Positions 16,405-25,721 of a stretch of DNA of 64,000 nucleotides are shown piece by piece. The position numbers and the translations under genes are program-made. Origin of the DNA: Arthrobacter_D sp015752045. Its GTDB lineage: Bacteria; Actinomycetota; Actinomycetes; Actinomycetales; Micrococcaceae. The stretch covers positions 248,001 through 312,000 of the forward strand of contig NZ_JADOUS010000001.1 of NCBI RefSeq assembly GCF_015752045.1, written 5' to 3'. Within the stretch, counting starts at the first letter, position 1, and every line of letters begins with the position of its first letter. The notes under the pieces were generated by a model. That model saw only the letters and a program-made list of their open reading frames with translations. It was not told the origin of the DNA and ran no database searches.

Positions 16405-19368
16405 GTGACTTTGCCCTTCCCCGCCCGACTCCTGTGCGCAGCCCTGCTGTCCTTCGGACTCCTGGGCAGCGCGGTTCCCGCAATGGCGACCAGCACCGTT
16501 ACCACTCCGGCACCGACGGCGACAGCGACGCCGACCAGTCCGCCGACCGCCCCGACCACGCCGTCGGCTGCACCGGCGCCCGCCCCGACGCGGAGTCCCG
16601 CTCCTGCCCCGGCAGCGACGACCGCACCCGCTCCGCCGGCCCCGGCCACGGCCCCTGCCAAGGAAGCAGCTCCCGTGAAGCAGCCCGCGGCGCAGGATGA
16701 AGTCACGTCCTTCGTGCCGGACCTGAACTGGAATCCGCTCGACGATCCGGGATCGAACGCCCGCTACGGCGAACACTTCGCGGAGCCCGTCACGCCGATG
16801 AAGACGGCGTCACCCCTGACCCTCGACGGCAGCGGCGGGACCGCGGCCCTCGCGCCGCGGTCCGGGACCTTCAAGGTCACGCTGGTCACCGTGCAACTGT
16901 CGGGGAAGACGGTTGCCGACACCGATGCCATCAACATGACGGCTGCACGCAACTCGATCACGAGCGCCAATTCGTACTGGAACTCCGCCTCCGCCGGGCG
17001 GCTCTCGATGACGAAGGTCAGCGAATACCGCCACAAGTCGGCCGCGAAGATCACGGACTCCTACGGCACGATCATGGCGACCGTGACGAAGGAACTGAAC
17101 TGGCAGTACCGGCCCTATGAAGCCCTCGTGATCTTCGTTCCGCACGCGGACCTGAACTACAACGGGTCGTGGGGCATCCTGGGCGGCGGCTTCACGGACG
17201 GCCCGACGAGCGGGCGAGTGATCATGCCCTACCCGTCGGCACTCACGAACAACGTCGTCACGCACGAGTTCGGGCACGTCCTGGGGCTCCACCACGCGAA
17301 CTCGCTGGCCTGCACCAGCGGCCGCGCCGATGCTCCGATCTCGGGCGGATCCTGGGCGGACCCGGCGTGCTGGTCCTCGGAATACAGCGACATGTCGGAC
17401 CTGATGGGCTACGCCCAGGTCGGTTCCCCGGTCGTCAACGCGTTCCTCTGGGAGTACGGGGGCTTCGGTGCCGCCTCGGACATCCGCGATATCGGGACGC
17501 CGACGGACAGTCAGCGGTTCACCCTGAGGCCGTGGGCCGGCGGTGCGCCCGCCAGGGCGTTGAAGTTCACCGATCCGGTCAGCGAGGAGGTCTACTACCT
17601 CGAACTGCGCATGCCCGTCGGATTCGACAGCTCCACCGCGGTCGGAGGCAATCAGGGCGTCAAGATCACCAAGCAGGACATCCTCGGATGGAGCGGTAAC
17701 GCCTCCGTGGTCCTCACCCCGAACAGCAGGCTGTCCGGCTACTCGTATCGCGCGCTGACCTGGAAGGCTGGACAGACCTTCGTCACGCACTCGGGCACAC
17801 GGGTGGAGATCAGCTCGATAGCCGTACCCGCGAACCAGCCGGGAGCCGCGAGTGCGGTTGTGACCATCACTCCCCCCGAGACGAATGCGACGCGTGCGGC
17901 GGCGGCTATCTCGGCGGTGGTCTCTGCTGCTCCGGAGCTCGGCGCTGTGACCTCCGGCGTGGTCTGTGGCCTGGTCGACGGAGGGTGCTACCAGGGATTC
18001 ACCACCGGTGCGGTCATCTGGTCCTCGGGAACCGGCGCCGTGATCTCCGCCAACGGCCCGATCCGCAATGCGTGGATGGCAGCCGGAGCCCAGAACGGTG
18101 CCCTCGGATACCCGAAAGCCTCGCAGGTCTGCGGGATCCGCGACGGCGGCTGCTACCAGTCCTTCCAGAACGGCGAGGTGCTCTGGTCCAACGCATCCGG
18201 AGCGCACATCAGCAAAGCCGGCGTGATCCGCACCGCCTACCGTGCCGCAGGCGCCGAGAACGGAGCACTGGGCTTCCCCACCGGTGCACAGGCCTGCGGA
18301 CTGCGCGACGGCGGCTGCTACCAGTCCTTCCAGCGAGGCGAGATCCTGTGGTCCCCGGCCTCCGGAGCCCAGATCTCCAAGGCAAGCCCGATCCGCACCG
18401 CCTACCGTGCGGCACGAGCGGAGAACGGCATCCTCGGCTACCCCATCGCCTCCGAGATCTGCGGACTCAAACTCGAAGGCTGCTATCAGGCATACCAGAA
18501 CGGGGAGATCCTCTACTCGAGCAAGACCGGAGCACACATCAGCAGGCCCGGAGCGATCCGCGACCTCTACCGCAGCTCCAAAGCCGAGAACGGCGTCCTC
18601 GGCTTCCCCGACAGCGACGAGACCTGCGGACTGAAGAACGGTGGCTGCTACCAGTCCTTCCAGGGCGGCGAGATCATCTGGTCGGCCACCACCGGAGCCC
18701 AGATCACCAACAACAGCGCCATCCGCACCACCTACCGGGCAGCAGGAGCAGAGAACAGCCTCCTGGGCTACCCCGTGAACGCACAGATCTGCGGCATCCG
18801 CGACGGCGGGTGCTACCAGTCCTTCCAGGGCGGCGAGATCTTCTGGTCCACCGCCTCCGGAGCCAACATCAGCAGGCAGGGCGGCATCCGCAACCTCTAC
18901 CGGTCCATCGGCGCCGAGAACGGACGACTGGGCTTCCCCACCACCGCCGAGATCTGCGGCCTGCGCGACAGCGGCTGCTACCAGTCCTTCCAGGGCGGCG
19001 AGATCTTCTGGAGCCCGAGCACCGGCGCCGAACTCGTCACCACCGGATCCATCCGCACCGCCTACCGCAGTGCCGGCGCCGAGAACAGCGCCCTCGGATA
19101 CCCCCTGGCCAAAGAGACCTGCGGCCTACGCGACGGCGGCTGCTACCAGTCCTTCCAACGCGGCGAAATCCTCTGGAGCTCCAAGACCGGAGCCAGGATC
19201 ACCGCCAACGGACCCATCCGCACCACCTACCGGCAGTCCGGCGCCGAAAACGGAACCCTCGGCTACCCCACCAACAACCAGGCCTGCACCACCAGCACCC
19301 GCTGCACCCAGACCTTCCAACGCGGAACCCTCACCTGGACCCCCACCACCGGCGTCAAACGAACCTGA
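16405..19368 (+). CDS. Secreted metzincin-type zinc metalloprotease with nine C-terminal LGFP repeats
   Basis: Exported protease, 987 residues. Signal peptide: residues 1-28, ending AVPAMA. A Thr/Pro/Ala-rich linker covers about 30-95. The catalytic domain runs about 150-480 with the zinc site HEFGHVLGLHH starting at residue 287 and a downstream DLMGYA Met-turn candidate. From about residue 496 to the end there are nine LGFP-type repeats of about 53 residues, each with a [D/N]GGCYQSFQ-like core. LGFP repeats are known from corynebacterial surface proteins bound to wall glycan, so it probably stays on the wall. GTG 16405 has GGAGAA 5 bases upstream. The LGFP DNA is duplicated, apparently perfectly, in the next gene. 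Confidence 0.88.
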   Translation: MTLPFPARLLCAALLSFGLLGSAVPAMATSTVTTPAPTATATPTSPPTAPTTPSAAPAPAPTRSPAPAPAATTAPAPPAPATAPAKEAAPVKQPAAQDEVTSFVPDLNWNPLDDPGSNARYGEHFAEPVTPMKTASPLTLDGSGGTAALAPRSGTFKVTLVTVQLSGKTVADTDAINMTAARNSITSANSYWNSASAGRLSMTKVSEYRHKSAAKITDSYGTIMATVTKELNWQYRPYEALVIFVPHADLNYNGSWGILGGGFTDGPTSGRVIMPYPSALTNNVVTHEFGHVLGLHHANSLACTSGRADAPISGGSWADPACWSSEYSDMSDLMGYAQVGSPVVNAFLWEYGGFGAASDIRDIGTPTDSQRFTLRPWAGGAPARALKFTDPVSEEVYYLELRMPVGFDSSTAVGGNQGVKITKQDILGWSGNASVVLTPNSRLSGYSYRALTWKAGQTFVTHSGTRVEISSIAVPANQPGAASAVVTITPPETNATRAAAAISAVVSAAPELGAVTSGVVCGLVDGGCYQGFTTGAVIWSSGTGAVISANGPIRNAWMAAGAQNGALGYPKASQVCGIRDGGCYQSFQNGEVLWSNASGAHISKAGVIRTAYRAAGAENGALGFPTGAQACGLRDGGCYQSFQRGEILWSPASGAQISKASPIRTAYRAARAENGILGYPIASEICGLKLEGCYQAYQNGEILYSSKTGAHISRPGAIRDLYRSSKAENGVLGFPDSDETCGLKNGGCYQSFQGGEIIWSATTGAQITNNSAIRTTYRAAGAENSLLGYPVNAQICGIRDGGCYQSFQGGEIFWSTASGANISRQGGIRNLYRSIGAENGRLGFPTTAEICGLRDSGCYQSFQGGEIFWSPSTGAELVTTGSIRTAYRSAGAENSALGYPLAKETCGLRDGGCYQSFQRGEILWSSKTGARITANGPIRTTYRQSGAENGTLGYPTNNQACTTSTRCTQTFQRGTLTWTPTTGVKRT

Positions 19369-19387
19369 CCCACCACACCCCCACGCT
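17891..19387 (+). repeat. LGFP cassette, copy 1 of a 1,497-bp direct repeat
   Basis: Runs from the end of the protease domain through the stop codon and 19 bases of 3' flank. It matches 20573-22069 at an offset of 2,682. The segments compared by eye are identical, and translations in several frames, including non-coding ones, are identical, so silent positions match too. Immediately outside, 17890/20572 (A/G) and 19388/22070 (C/G) differ. Confidence 0.93.
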
Positions 19388-19449
19388 CATCGATCCACCA
19401 GCACGTGTGCCTCCGGGTGCAGCCCCCCGAATACATAGGTGATCCCACT

Positions 19450-22050
19450 GTGACAACCAGACGAACCTCCACCCTTTCCGGCGTCGCTCTGCTGCTTGCA
19501 TCGATCCTCATCGGTCCGGTGACGCCTGTGCCGATGTCGCCTGCCCAGGCGATCGAGACCACCGATGCAGCACCGCAGGTTGTTACGACCGCCGAAGGGA
19601 CTCCCCCAGCCGTCGCTGAAACCCCGCTCCGCGATGGGGCACCCGCGGGTGACGGCGCCTCCACGGACGGGAAGGCCGCCGCCGTTCCGAAGGAGGTCCT
19701 CCCCCCGACCGCGGAGGAGTCGGAACAGCAGGGTCTCCCCCCGGTGGTGCCCGAGGAGCGGAACGCTTCCATGGGTCAGGGACTCGCCCGGATCGCCGAG
19801 ACCGGTGATCCCCAGGTCCCTCGCGCCGCCGAGTCGCGCGACAGCCGTCCTGATGGGACGACGGGCACCGAATCCCCGCTGGACGCAGGTTCGGCCGCTA
19901 CGAGCTACTGGAATCCCGGTGGAGTCCTCGGTGTGGATGTGAGCAGCCATCAGGGGAGGTTCGTCGACTGGTCGTCGGCGTCGGCGTACGGTGCCCGCTT
20001 CGCCTATGTGAAGGCGACCGAGAACGACGACTACGCCAATCCCTACTTCTCTGATCAGTACGAGGGGTCGGCCGCGTCGGGAATGTATCGGGGTGCCTAT
20101 CACTTCGCCCTCCCCAACATGTCGTCGGGCTCCGAACAGGCGGATTTCTTCGTCAGGAACGGTGGGGGATGGAGCGCGGACGGCAAGACGCTCCCGCCGC
20201 TGCTCGACGTCGAGTTCAATCCCTATCCATCACTGGGCAACACCTGCTACAACATGACGCCGTCCCAGATGGTCGCGTGGATCGCCGACTTCTCACGGCA
20301 GATGCAGGTGCTGACCGGCCGTAAGCCGATGATCTACACGGCTGCCAGCTGGTGGAACCAATGCACCGGCAACTCCACGGCGTTCGGCGATCACGCGCTG
20401 CACGTGGCGCGCTACGGGACGACCACCCCCGGCACGATGCCCGCCGGCTGGACCAGGCAGGACGTCTGGCAGTACACCGACAGCGGCCCGGTGATCGGCG
20501 ACTGGAACCAGTGGAACGGGGATCTCGCGAGCCTGGAGTCCTTCGTGAGGAACGACTCGGACTCGCCGGACGCGCGTGCGGCGGCGGCTATCTCGGCGGT
20601 GGTCTCTGCTGCTCCGGAGCTCGGCGCTGTGACCTCCGGCGTGGTCTGTGGCCTGGTCGACGGAGGGTGCTACCAGGGATTCACCACCGGTGCGGTCATC
20701 TGGTCCTCGGGAACCGGCGCCGTGATCTCCGCCAACGGCCCGATCCGCAATGCGTGGATGGCAGCCGGAGCCCAGAACGGTGCCCTCGGATACCCGAAAG
20801 CCTCGCAGGTCTGCGGGATCCGCGACGGCGGCTGCTACCAGTCCTTCCAGAACGGCGAGGTGCTCTGGTCCAACGCATCCGGAGCGCACATCAGCAAAGC
20901 CGGCGTGATCCGCACCGCCTACCGTGCCGCAGGCGCCGAGAACGGAGCACTGGGCTTCCCCACCGGTGCACAGGCCTGCGGACTGCGCGACGGCGGCTGC
21001 TACCAGTCCTTCCAGCGAGGCGAGATCCTGTGGTCCCCGGCCTCCGGAGCCCAGATCTCCAAGGCAAGCCCGATCCGCACCGCCTACCGTGCGGCACGAG
21101 CGGAGAACGGCATCCTCGGCTACCCCATCGCCTCCGAGATCTGCGGACTCAAACTCGAAGGCTGCTATCAGGCATACCAGAACGGGGAGATCCTCTACTC
21201 GAGCAAGACCGGAGCACACATCAGCAGGCCCGGAGCGATCCGCGACCTCTACCGCAGCTCCAAAGCCGAGAACGGCGTCCTCGGCTTCCCCGACAGCGAC
21301 GAGACCTGCGGACTGAAGAACGGTGGCTGCTACCAGTCCTTCCAGGGCGGCGAGATCATCTGGTCGGCCACCACCGGAGCCCAGATCACCAACAACAGCG
21401 CCATCCGCACCACCTACCGGGCAGCAGGAGCAGAGAACAGCCTCCTGGGCTACCCCGTGAACGCACAGATCTGCGGCATCCGCGACGGCGGGTGCTACCA
21501 GTCCTTCCAGGGCGGCGAGATCTTCTGGTCCACCGCCTCCGGAGCCAACATCAGCAGGCAGGGCGGCATCCGCAACCTCTACCGGTCCATCGGCGCCGAG
21601 AACGGACGACTGGGCTTCCCCACCACCGCCGAGATCTGCGGCCTGCGCGACAGCGGCTGCTACCAGTCCTTCCAGGGCGGCGAGATCTTCTGGAGCCCGA
21701 GCACCGGCGCCGAACTCGTCACCACCGGATCCATCCGCACCGCCTACCGCAGTGCCGGCGCCGAGAACAGCGCCCTCGGATACCCCCTGGCCAAAGAGAC
21801 CTGCGGCCTACGCGACGGCGGCTGCTACCAGTCCTTCCAACGCGGCGAAATCCTCTGGAGCTCCAAGACCGGAGCCAGGATCACCGCCAACGGACCCATC
21901 CGCACCACCTACCGGCAGTCCGGCGCCGAAAACGGAACCCTCGGCTACCCCACCAACAACCAGGCCTGCACCACCAGCACCCGCTGCACCCAGACCTTCC
22001 AACGCGGAACCCTCACCTGGACCCCCACCACCGGCGTCAAACGAACCTGA
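19450..22050 (+). CDS. Secreted GH25 muramidase with the same nine LGFP repeats
   Basis: Exported N,O-diacetylmuramidase, about 866 residues from GTG 19450 (AGGTGA 7 bases upstream). The longer frame upstream overlaps the non-coding gap. Signal peptide: residues 1-35, ending MSPAQA. A low-complexity acidic/Pro linker reaches about residue 150. The GH25 domain covers about 155-370, with GVDVSSHQG (Asp 163), FAYVKATE, GAYHFA and LLDVEFN (Asp 253, Glu 255), all expected for an active Chalaropsis-type lysozyme. The C-terminus from about residue 375 is the LGFP cassette shared with the upstream protease. The 81-base gap suggests co-transcription with the protease gene. Confidence 0.9.
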   Translation: MTTRRTSTLSGVALLLASILIGPVTPVPMSPAQAIETTDAAPQVVTTAEGTPPAVAETPLRDGAPAGDGASTDGKAAAVPKEVLPPTAEESEQQGLPPVVPEERNASMGQGLARIAETGDPQVPRAAESRDSRPDGTTGTESPLDAGSAATSYWNPGGVLGVDVSSHQGRFVDWSSASAYGARFAYVKATENDDYANPYFSDQYEGSAASGMYRGAYHFALPNMSSGSEQADFFVRNGGGWSADGKTLPPLLDVEFNPYPSLGNTCYNMTPSQMVAWIADFSRQMQVLTGRKPMIYTAASWWNQCTGNSTAFGDHALHVARYGTTTPGTMPAGWTRQDVWQYTDSGPVIGDWNQWNGDLASLESFVRNDSDSPDARAAAAISAVVSAAPELGAVTSGVVCGLVDGGCYQGFTTGAVIWSSGTGAVISANGPIRNAWMAAGAQNGALGYPKASQVCGIRDGGCYQSFQNGEVLWSNASGAHISKAGVIRTAYRAAGAENGALGFPTGAQACGLRDGGCYQSFQRGEILWSPASGAQISKASPIRTAYRAARAENGILGYPIASEICGLKLEGCYQAYQNGEILYSSKTGAHISRPGAIRDLYRSSKAENGVLGFPDSDETCGLKNGGCYQSFQGGEIIWSATTGAQITNNSAIRTTYRAAGAENSLLGYPVNAQICGIRDGGCYQSFQGGEIFWSTASGANISRQGGIRNLYRSIGAENGRLGFPTTAEICGLRDSGCYQSFQGGEIFWSPSTGAELVTTGSIRTAYRSAGAENSALGYPLAKETCGLRDGGCYQSFQRGEILWSSKTGARITANGPIRTTYRQSGAENGTLGYPTNNQACTTSTRCTQTFQRGTLTWTPTTGVKRT

Positions 22051-22069
22051 CCCACCACACCCCCACGCT
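20573..22069 (+). repeat. LGFP cassette, copy 2 of a 1,497-bp direct repeat
   Basis: Second copy, ending 19 bases past the muramidase stop. A promoter-like CTGACA-N16-TACTAT begins 4 bases after the repeat edge. The identity at silent sites implies very recent duplication or ongoing gene conversion. Confidence 0.93.
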
Positions 22070-22072
22070 GGG

Positions 22073-22100
22073 CTGACAGGGGGGTGGAGGGGGATACTAT
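22073..22100 (+). promoter_or_regulatory. Promoter of the acyltransferase gene at 22160
   Basis: CTGACA, a 16-base G-rich spacer and TACTAT, with TACTAT about 60 bases before the GTG start of the next gene. It is the best sigma-70-type match seen in the window. It isolates the acyltransferase gene from the LGFP genes transcriptionally. Confidence 0.6.
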
Positions 22101-22159
22101 GGGCTCGCGCTTGTCCGTCCGGCCAATCCGAATGACGACCCCCACCACGAGGAGACTGA

Positions 22160-24289
22160 GTGATCGACCATGCTGCTCGGGTCGGGCCGCCGAAACGGGC
22201 GAAGGTCGGCAAACCGCAGCGCCGCGACATCCAGGCGCTCCGGGCGCTGGCCGTCCTCCTCGTCGTCGTCAACCACTTCTGGCCGGATCTCCTCACCGGC
22301 GGTTACGTCGGGGTCGATGTCTTCTTCGTCATCTCCGGCTACCTCATAACGCAGCACCTGCTCGGCGAGCTGAAACGCACCGGCCGGATCAGGCTGGGAC
22401 AGTTCTACGCCCGGCGAGCACGACGTCTCCTGCCCGCTGCACTGCTCGTCGCCCTCCTGTCCCTCCTCGTCGCGACGGTCTACCTGCCCACGGATCGGCT
22501 GATATCGATCGGACGGGAGACCATCGCCAGTACCCTGTACGTGGAGAACTGGTCCCTCGCCGCACAATCCGTCGACTACTCGGCGCTGAATAACCAGGCG
22601 TCCACGGTCCAGCACTACTGGTCGCTGTCCGTCGAGGAGCAGTTCTACCTGGTGTGGCCACTCCTCCTGATCGGCGTGTATCTCCTGGCGAGCAGGCGAC
22701 GCTCACCGCAGACCTTCGTGCTGGCCGCACTCGCCGGGGTCGGCGCGGCGTCGTTCGCCTTCTCGATCTACCTCACCTACACCAGCCGGAGCGAAGCCTA
22801 TTTCGTGACGCCCACCCGGGTGTGGGAGTTCGCCGCCGGCGGTCTCATCGCCGCAGCCGCCTCGACCTGGTTCTCCGACGAGCGATACCCCGTGCGCCTT
22901 CAGGTCGCGGGCCTGGCCCAGTGGACGGGGCTGGGCCTCATCGCCGCCTCCGCACTGATGTTCGACGACTCGACCTACTTCCCGGGTTATCTCGCGGCGG
23001 TTCCGGTGGTGGGTACGGCGCTCATCATCGCCTCCGGCCCCCGATCACCGCTGTGGTCCCCCAACACCCTCCTGGGTGTCACCGCCGTCCAGACGCTCGG
23101 GAACATCTCCTACTCCCTCTACCTCTGGCACTGGCCCGTCCTCATCCTGCTGCCGTGGATCATCGATCGTCCGCTGGATGCCTCCGATCTCCTCCTGGCG
23201 GTCGTGCTGTCCGTGATCCTCGCCGGACTGACGAAGAAGTACGTCGAGGATCCGGGACGGTCCCGCCTCCTGCCGGGCGCCTCGCCACGACGGATCATGG
23301 TCGTGACGGTGGCGGCGACCATGACGCTCACCCTGATCTGCGCAGGGCTGATCGTCGGTGCCACCTTCACCCAGGCGACAGAAGCACGGCGGCTCGATGC
23401 GCTGTCCGGAGGCGACTGCTTCGGCGCCAAGAGCCTGTCCGCGGTCACCTGCGAGCAACCGTTCGGGCCGCCTGCCGTGACGGGTGTCGGCGACGAAGAA
23501 GCCCCCTGGTTCACCGACGAGCAGTGCGGCCCCCACCCCGACCCGATCGTCGTCGGTGACGACAGGCTCCTGACCCTGTGCGACTTCTCGGACGGCCGGG
23601 AGGGTGCCGAGACCGTCTGGCTGATCGGCGACTCCCACGCAGAGCAGTGGAAGGCCGCGATCCTCCCCCTGGCACGCGAGAACCACTGGAGGCTCAACAT
23701 CAGCCTTCTGGGCGGGTGTCCGTACGTCGATGCGAAGCGTTCCGCATTCATGGGAGCCGAGACGACCGACGGGAAAGTGCAGCAAAGGTGCCTGGAGTGG
23801 AGCCGGTCGGTCTCGGACCGCGTCCTCGCAGCGCCACCCGACGTCGTCTTCCTGTCCTCCTTCTCGGTCGGAGAAGAGATCGACGACGGCACGGGCCGCC
23901 CGCAGCTCGATCAGTACCGGACGGCTTTCTCGGACCGCGTGGTTCCCTGGACCGCACGGGGCACGGAGATCTATGTCATCAGGGACACCCCGCTCACACT
24001 GGATCGCTCGACACCGGAGTGCCTCGCCCGCAACGAGGAATCACCCCTCGACTGCGCGAACCCGACGTCGCAGGCACTGCCTCCCGATCCGGCCGCCGAG
24101 GCGGCACGCACGCTGGAGGAACCGGGCATCCGCGTGATCGACCTCTCCGACCGGTTCTGCCCGGACGACACCTGCTATGCAGCCATCGGCGGCCTCCACG
24201 TCTACTTCGACCGGGACCACGTCGCTCGGAGCTATGTCCGCTCGCTCATCCCGGACTTCGCCGAGCGGTTCGCCGCCGTCGCGTCCTAG
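22160..24289 (+). CDS. OafA/YrhL-type membrane acyltransferase with C-terminal SGNH domain
   Basis: Transfers acyl groups, usually acetyl, onto surface glycans. 709 residues. The N-terminal acyltransferase-3 domain (about 20-370) has some ten helices and starts with RDIQALRALAVLLVVVNHFW, holding the conserved catalytic His, followed by GYVGVDVFFVISGYLI and the RRARRLLP loop. The extracytoplasmic SGNH domain follows (about 440-709), with WLIGDSHAEQW as the nucleophile block and DRDHVARSY as the catalytic Asp-His block. Start is GTG 22160 with GGAG 6 bases upstream. Its stop overlaps the stop of the convergent flippase gene through a shared CTAG. Confidence 0.9.
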   Translation: MIDHAARVGPPKRAKVGKPQRRDIQALRALAVLLVVVNHFWPDLLTGGYVGVDVFFVISGYLITQHLLGELKRTGRIRLGQFYARRARRLLPAALLVALLSLLVATVYLPTDRLISIGRETIASTLYVENWSLAAQSVDYSALNNQASTVQHYWSLSVEEQFYLVWPLLLIGVYLLASRRRSPQTFVLAALAGVGAASFAFSIYLTYTSRSEAYFVTPTRVWEFAAGGLIAAAASTWFSDERYPVRLQVAGLAQWTGLGLIAASALMFDDSTYFPGYLAAVPVVGTALIIASGPRSPLWSPNTLLGVTAVQTLGNISYSLYLWHWPVLILLPWIIDRPLDASDLLLAVVLSVILAGLTKKYVEDPGRSRLLPGASPRRIMVVTVAATMTLTLICAGLIVGATFTQATEARRLDALSGGDCFGAKSLSAVTCEQPFGPPAVTGVGDEEAPWFTDEQCGPHPDPIVVGDDRLLTLCDFSDGREGAETVWLIGDSHAEQWKAAILPLARENHWRLNISLLGGCPYVDAKRSAFMGAETTDGKVQQRCLEWSRSVSDRVLAAPPDVVFLSSFSVGEEIDDGTGRPQLDQYRTAFSDRVVPWTARGTEIYVIRDTPLTLDRSTPECLARNEESPLDCANPTSQALPPDPAAEAARTLEEPGIRVIDLSDRFCPDDTCYAAIGGLHVYFDRDHVARSYVRSLIPDFAERFAAVAS

Positions 24290-25719
24290 TCCTCGGCGGA
24301 GGCCGACGACGCCTGCCGCGCCTGTCGCCGCGACCGAAGGAGGAACAGCACCACCAGCAGTGCGACGACCGCAGCAACCTCGATCAGGCCGGCGGTGAAG
24401 CTGAGCGGGACGAGGCTGAGCATCATCACGACGCCCACCTGCAGGCCGAAGCCGCCCAGGAACAACGCAAGGGGTAGGCTCCTGCCGGAAGGCGTACGGA
24501 AGACCATGGCGTAGGTCAGCAGGCCGAGGCACATGAACCCGAGCACCTGGATCACGGCCACGAGTACGAGGTCGGACTCCGAGGCCGGCCAGTAGGCGAG
24601 CAGGGTGACGACCACCAGGACACCGGGCGTCACGAAGGCGAGGCGCCGGGTCCCGTTGGCGATGTACAGCAGGTTGGAGGTCACGAGGAACAACGCGTAC
24701 CCGATCGACACCAGCGGGAGCGTGATCGCGATCAGCCAGACGAGCCCGGGTTCGGTCGAGAGGACGAACGATCCCACGGCTGCTCCGGAGGACGCGAGAA
24801 GCCCGATCCCCACTGCCCACAGCACGGCTTCGCGGGACACGCGCCGTGTCTCTCCTACCAACTGGTCCTGTCCGGCGGACATCATCCGGGTGGACCAGGC
24901 GTTGTTCAGGGCGTTCAGGATCGTGATCGGGCCCAGCGCGAAGATCAGGACGGTCCCGAAATGACCTGCGTCCTCCACGGTGGCGGCAGCGGCGAGGATC
25001 AGGACGGACCCCTGCGTGAGCAGCATGAGCGCGCCCGTGTGCGGCAGCAGCGGGCCCGCGATCTTCAGCGATTCGCCGCTCGATCCGGGCACCGTCCACG
25101 GCAGGCGCGGCCGCGCGAGGACGAGCGCCGCGATTCCGGTAGCCAGGACAGCGAGGCTGTACGCGCCGAGATAGACCTCGGCGGTGGGCGCGATGAGGAT
25201 GATGCCCAGCAGACCGAGGAGATTGGCCAGGACGGATGACCCGATGCTCAGCAGCACGAAACGCCCCGGACGGTTCTGTGCGCGGAGAACCGCCTGCGAG
25301 CCCAGGACCGTTCCGAGGACCCCGACGCTGACCACTGCCAGGACAGTGGTGGAAGCGACGCCCTCCTCCGTCAGGGCACCGAGGCCGACGAGGCAGAGCA
25401 CCGCTGCGAGGGCCAGTGCCGCCGAGGCGATGGCCATGAAGCCGTACATCCCGCGGGAGCGGTCCTGTCCCCGCTCCTTCGCGAACCAGAGGTTCGTGAT
25501 GGCGAGTGGCAGGCCCGCCGAGATGAGGACCACCAGGACCTGGATCGTCACCACCGACGTCGAGACGTATCCCCATTGCCGTTCGTCGAGGATCCTGACG
25601 GCGAAGGGCTGGATGAGCAGGAGCCCCAGGCCCTGGAGCAGCGATCCGACGAGGTACCACGTGCTGGAGACGCTCCGGTCGGCCTGCGCAGGCCGTGGCG
25701 TGGAGGACCTACTGCGCAT
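24286..25719 (-). CDS. Wzx/MATE-like polysaccharide flippase
   Basis: Polytopic protein of about 477 residues, probably 12-14 transmembrane helices, opening with SSTWYLVGSLLQGLGLLLIQPFAVRIL. This N-terminal pattern is typical of RfbX/Wzx lipid-linked oligosaccharide flippases. The short Arg-rich tail is cytoplasmic. ATG 25719 is chosen because it follows the stop of the upstream glycosyltransferase by 2 bases; an in-frame GTG at 25722 is an alternative. Last of four tightly packed minus-strand genes (GT2, DUF2304, GT2, flippase). The substrate is not determinable. Confidence 0.75.
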   Translation of the reverse strand: MRSRSSTPRPAQADRSVSSTWYLVGSLLQGLGLLLIQPFAVRILDERQWGYVSTSVVTIQVLVVLISAGLPLAITNLWFAKERGQDRSRGMYGFMAIASAALALAAVLCLVGLGALTEEGVASTTVLAVVSVGVLGTVLGSQAVLRAQNRPGRFVLLSIGSSVLANLLGLLGIILIAPTAEVYLGAYSLAVLATGIAALVLARPRLPWTVPGSSGESLKIAGPLLPHTGALMLLTQGSVLILAAAATVEDAGHFGTVLIFALGPITILNALNNAWSTRMMSAGQDQLVGETRRVSREAVLWAVGIGLLASSGAAVGSFVLSTEPGLVWLIAITLPLVSIGYALFLVTSNLLYIANGTRRLAFVTPGVLVVVTLLAYWPASESDLVLVAVIQVLGFMCLGLLTYAMVFRTPSGRSLPLALFLGGFGLQVGVVMMLSLVPLSFTAGLIEVAAVVALLVVLFLLRSRRQARQASSASAED

Positions 25720-25721
25720 CA

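Noticed and set aside
17891..19368. CRISPR-like array, because of regular spaced repeats
   Set aside because: The ~159-bp periodicity is coding LGFP repeats with diverged units, not short identical repeats with unique spacers.
17891..22069. Insertion sequence or transposon as cause of the duplication
   Set aside because: No transposase, terminal inverted repeats or target-site duplication at the block edges.
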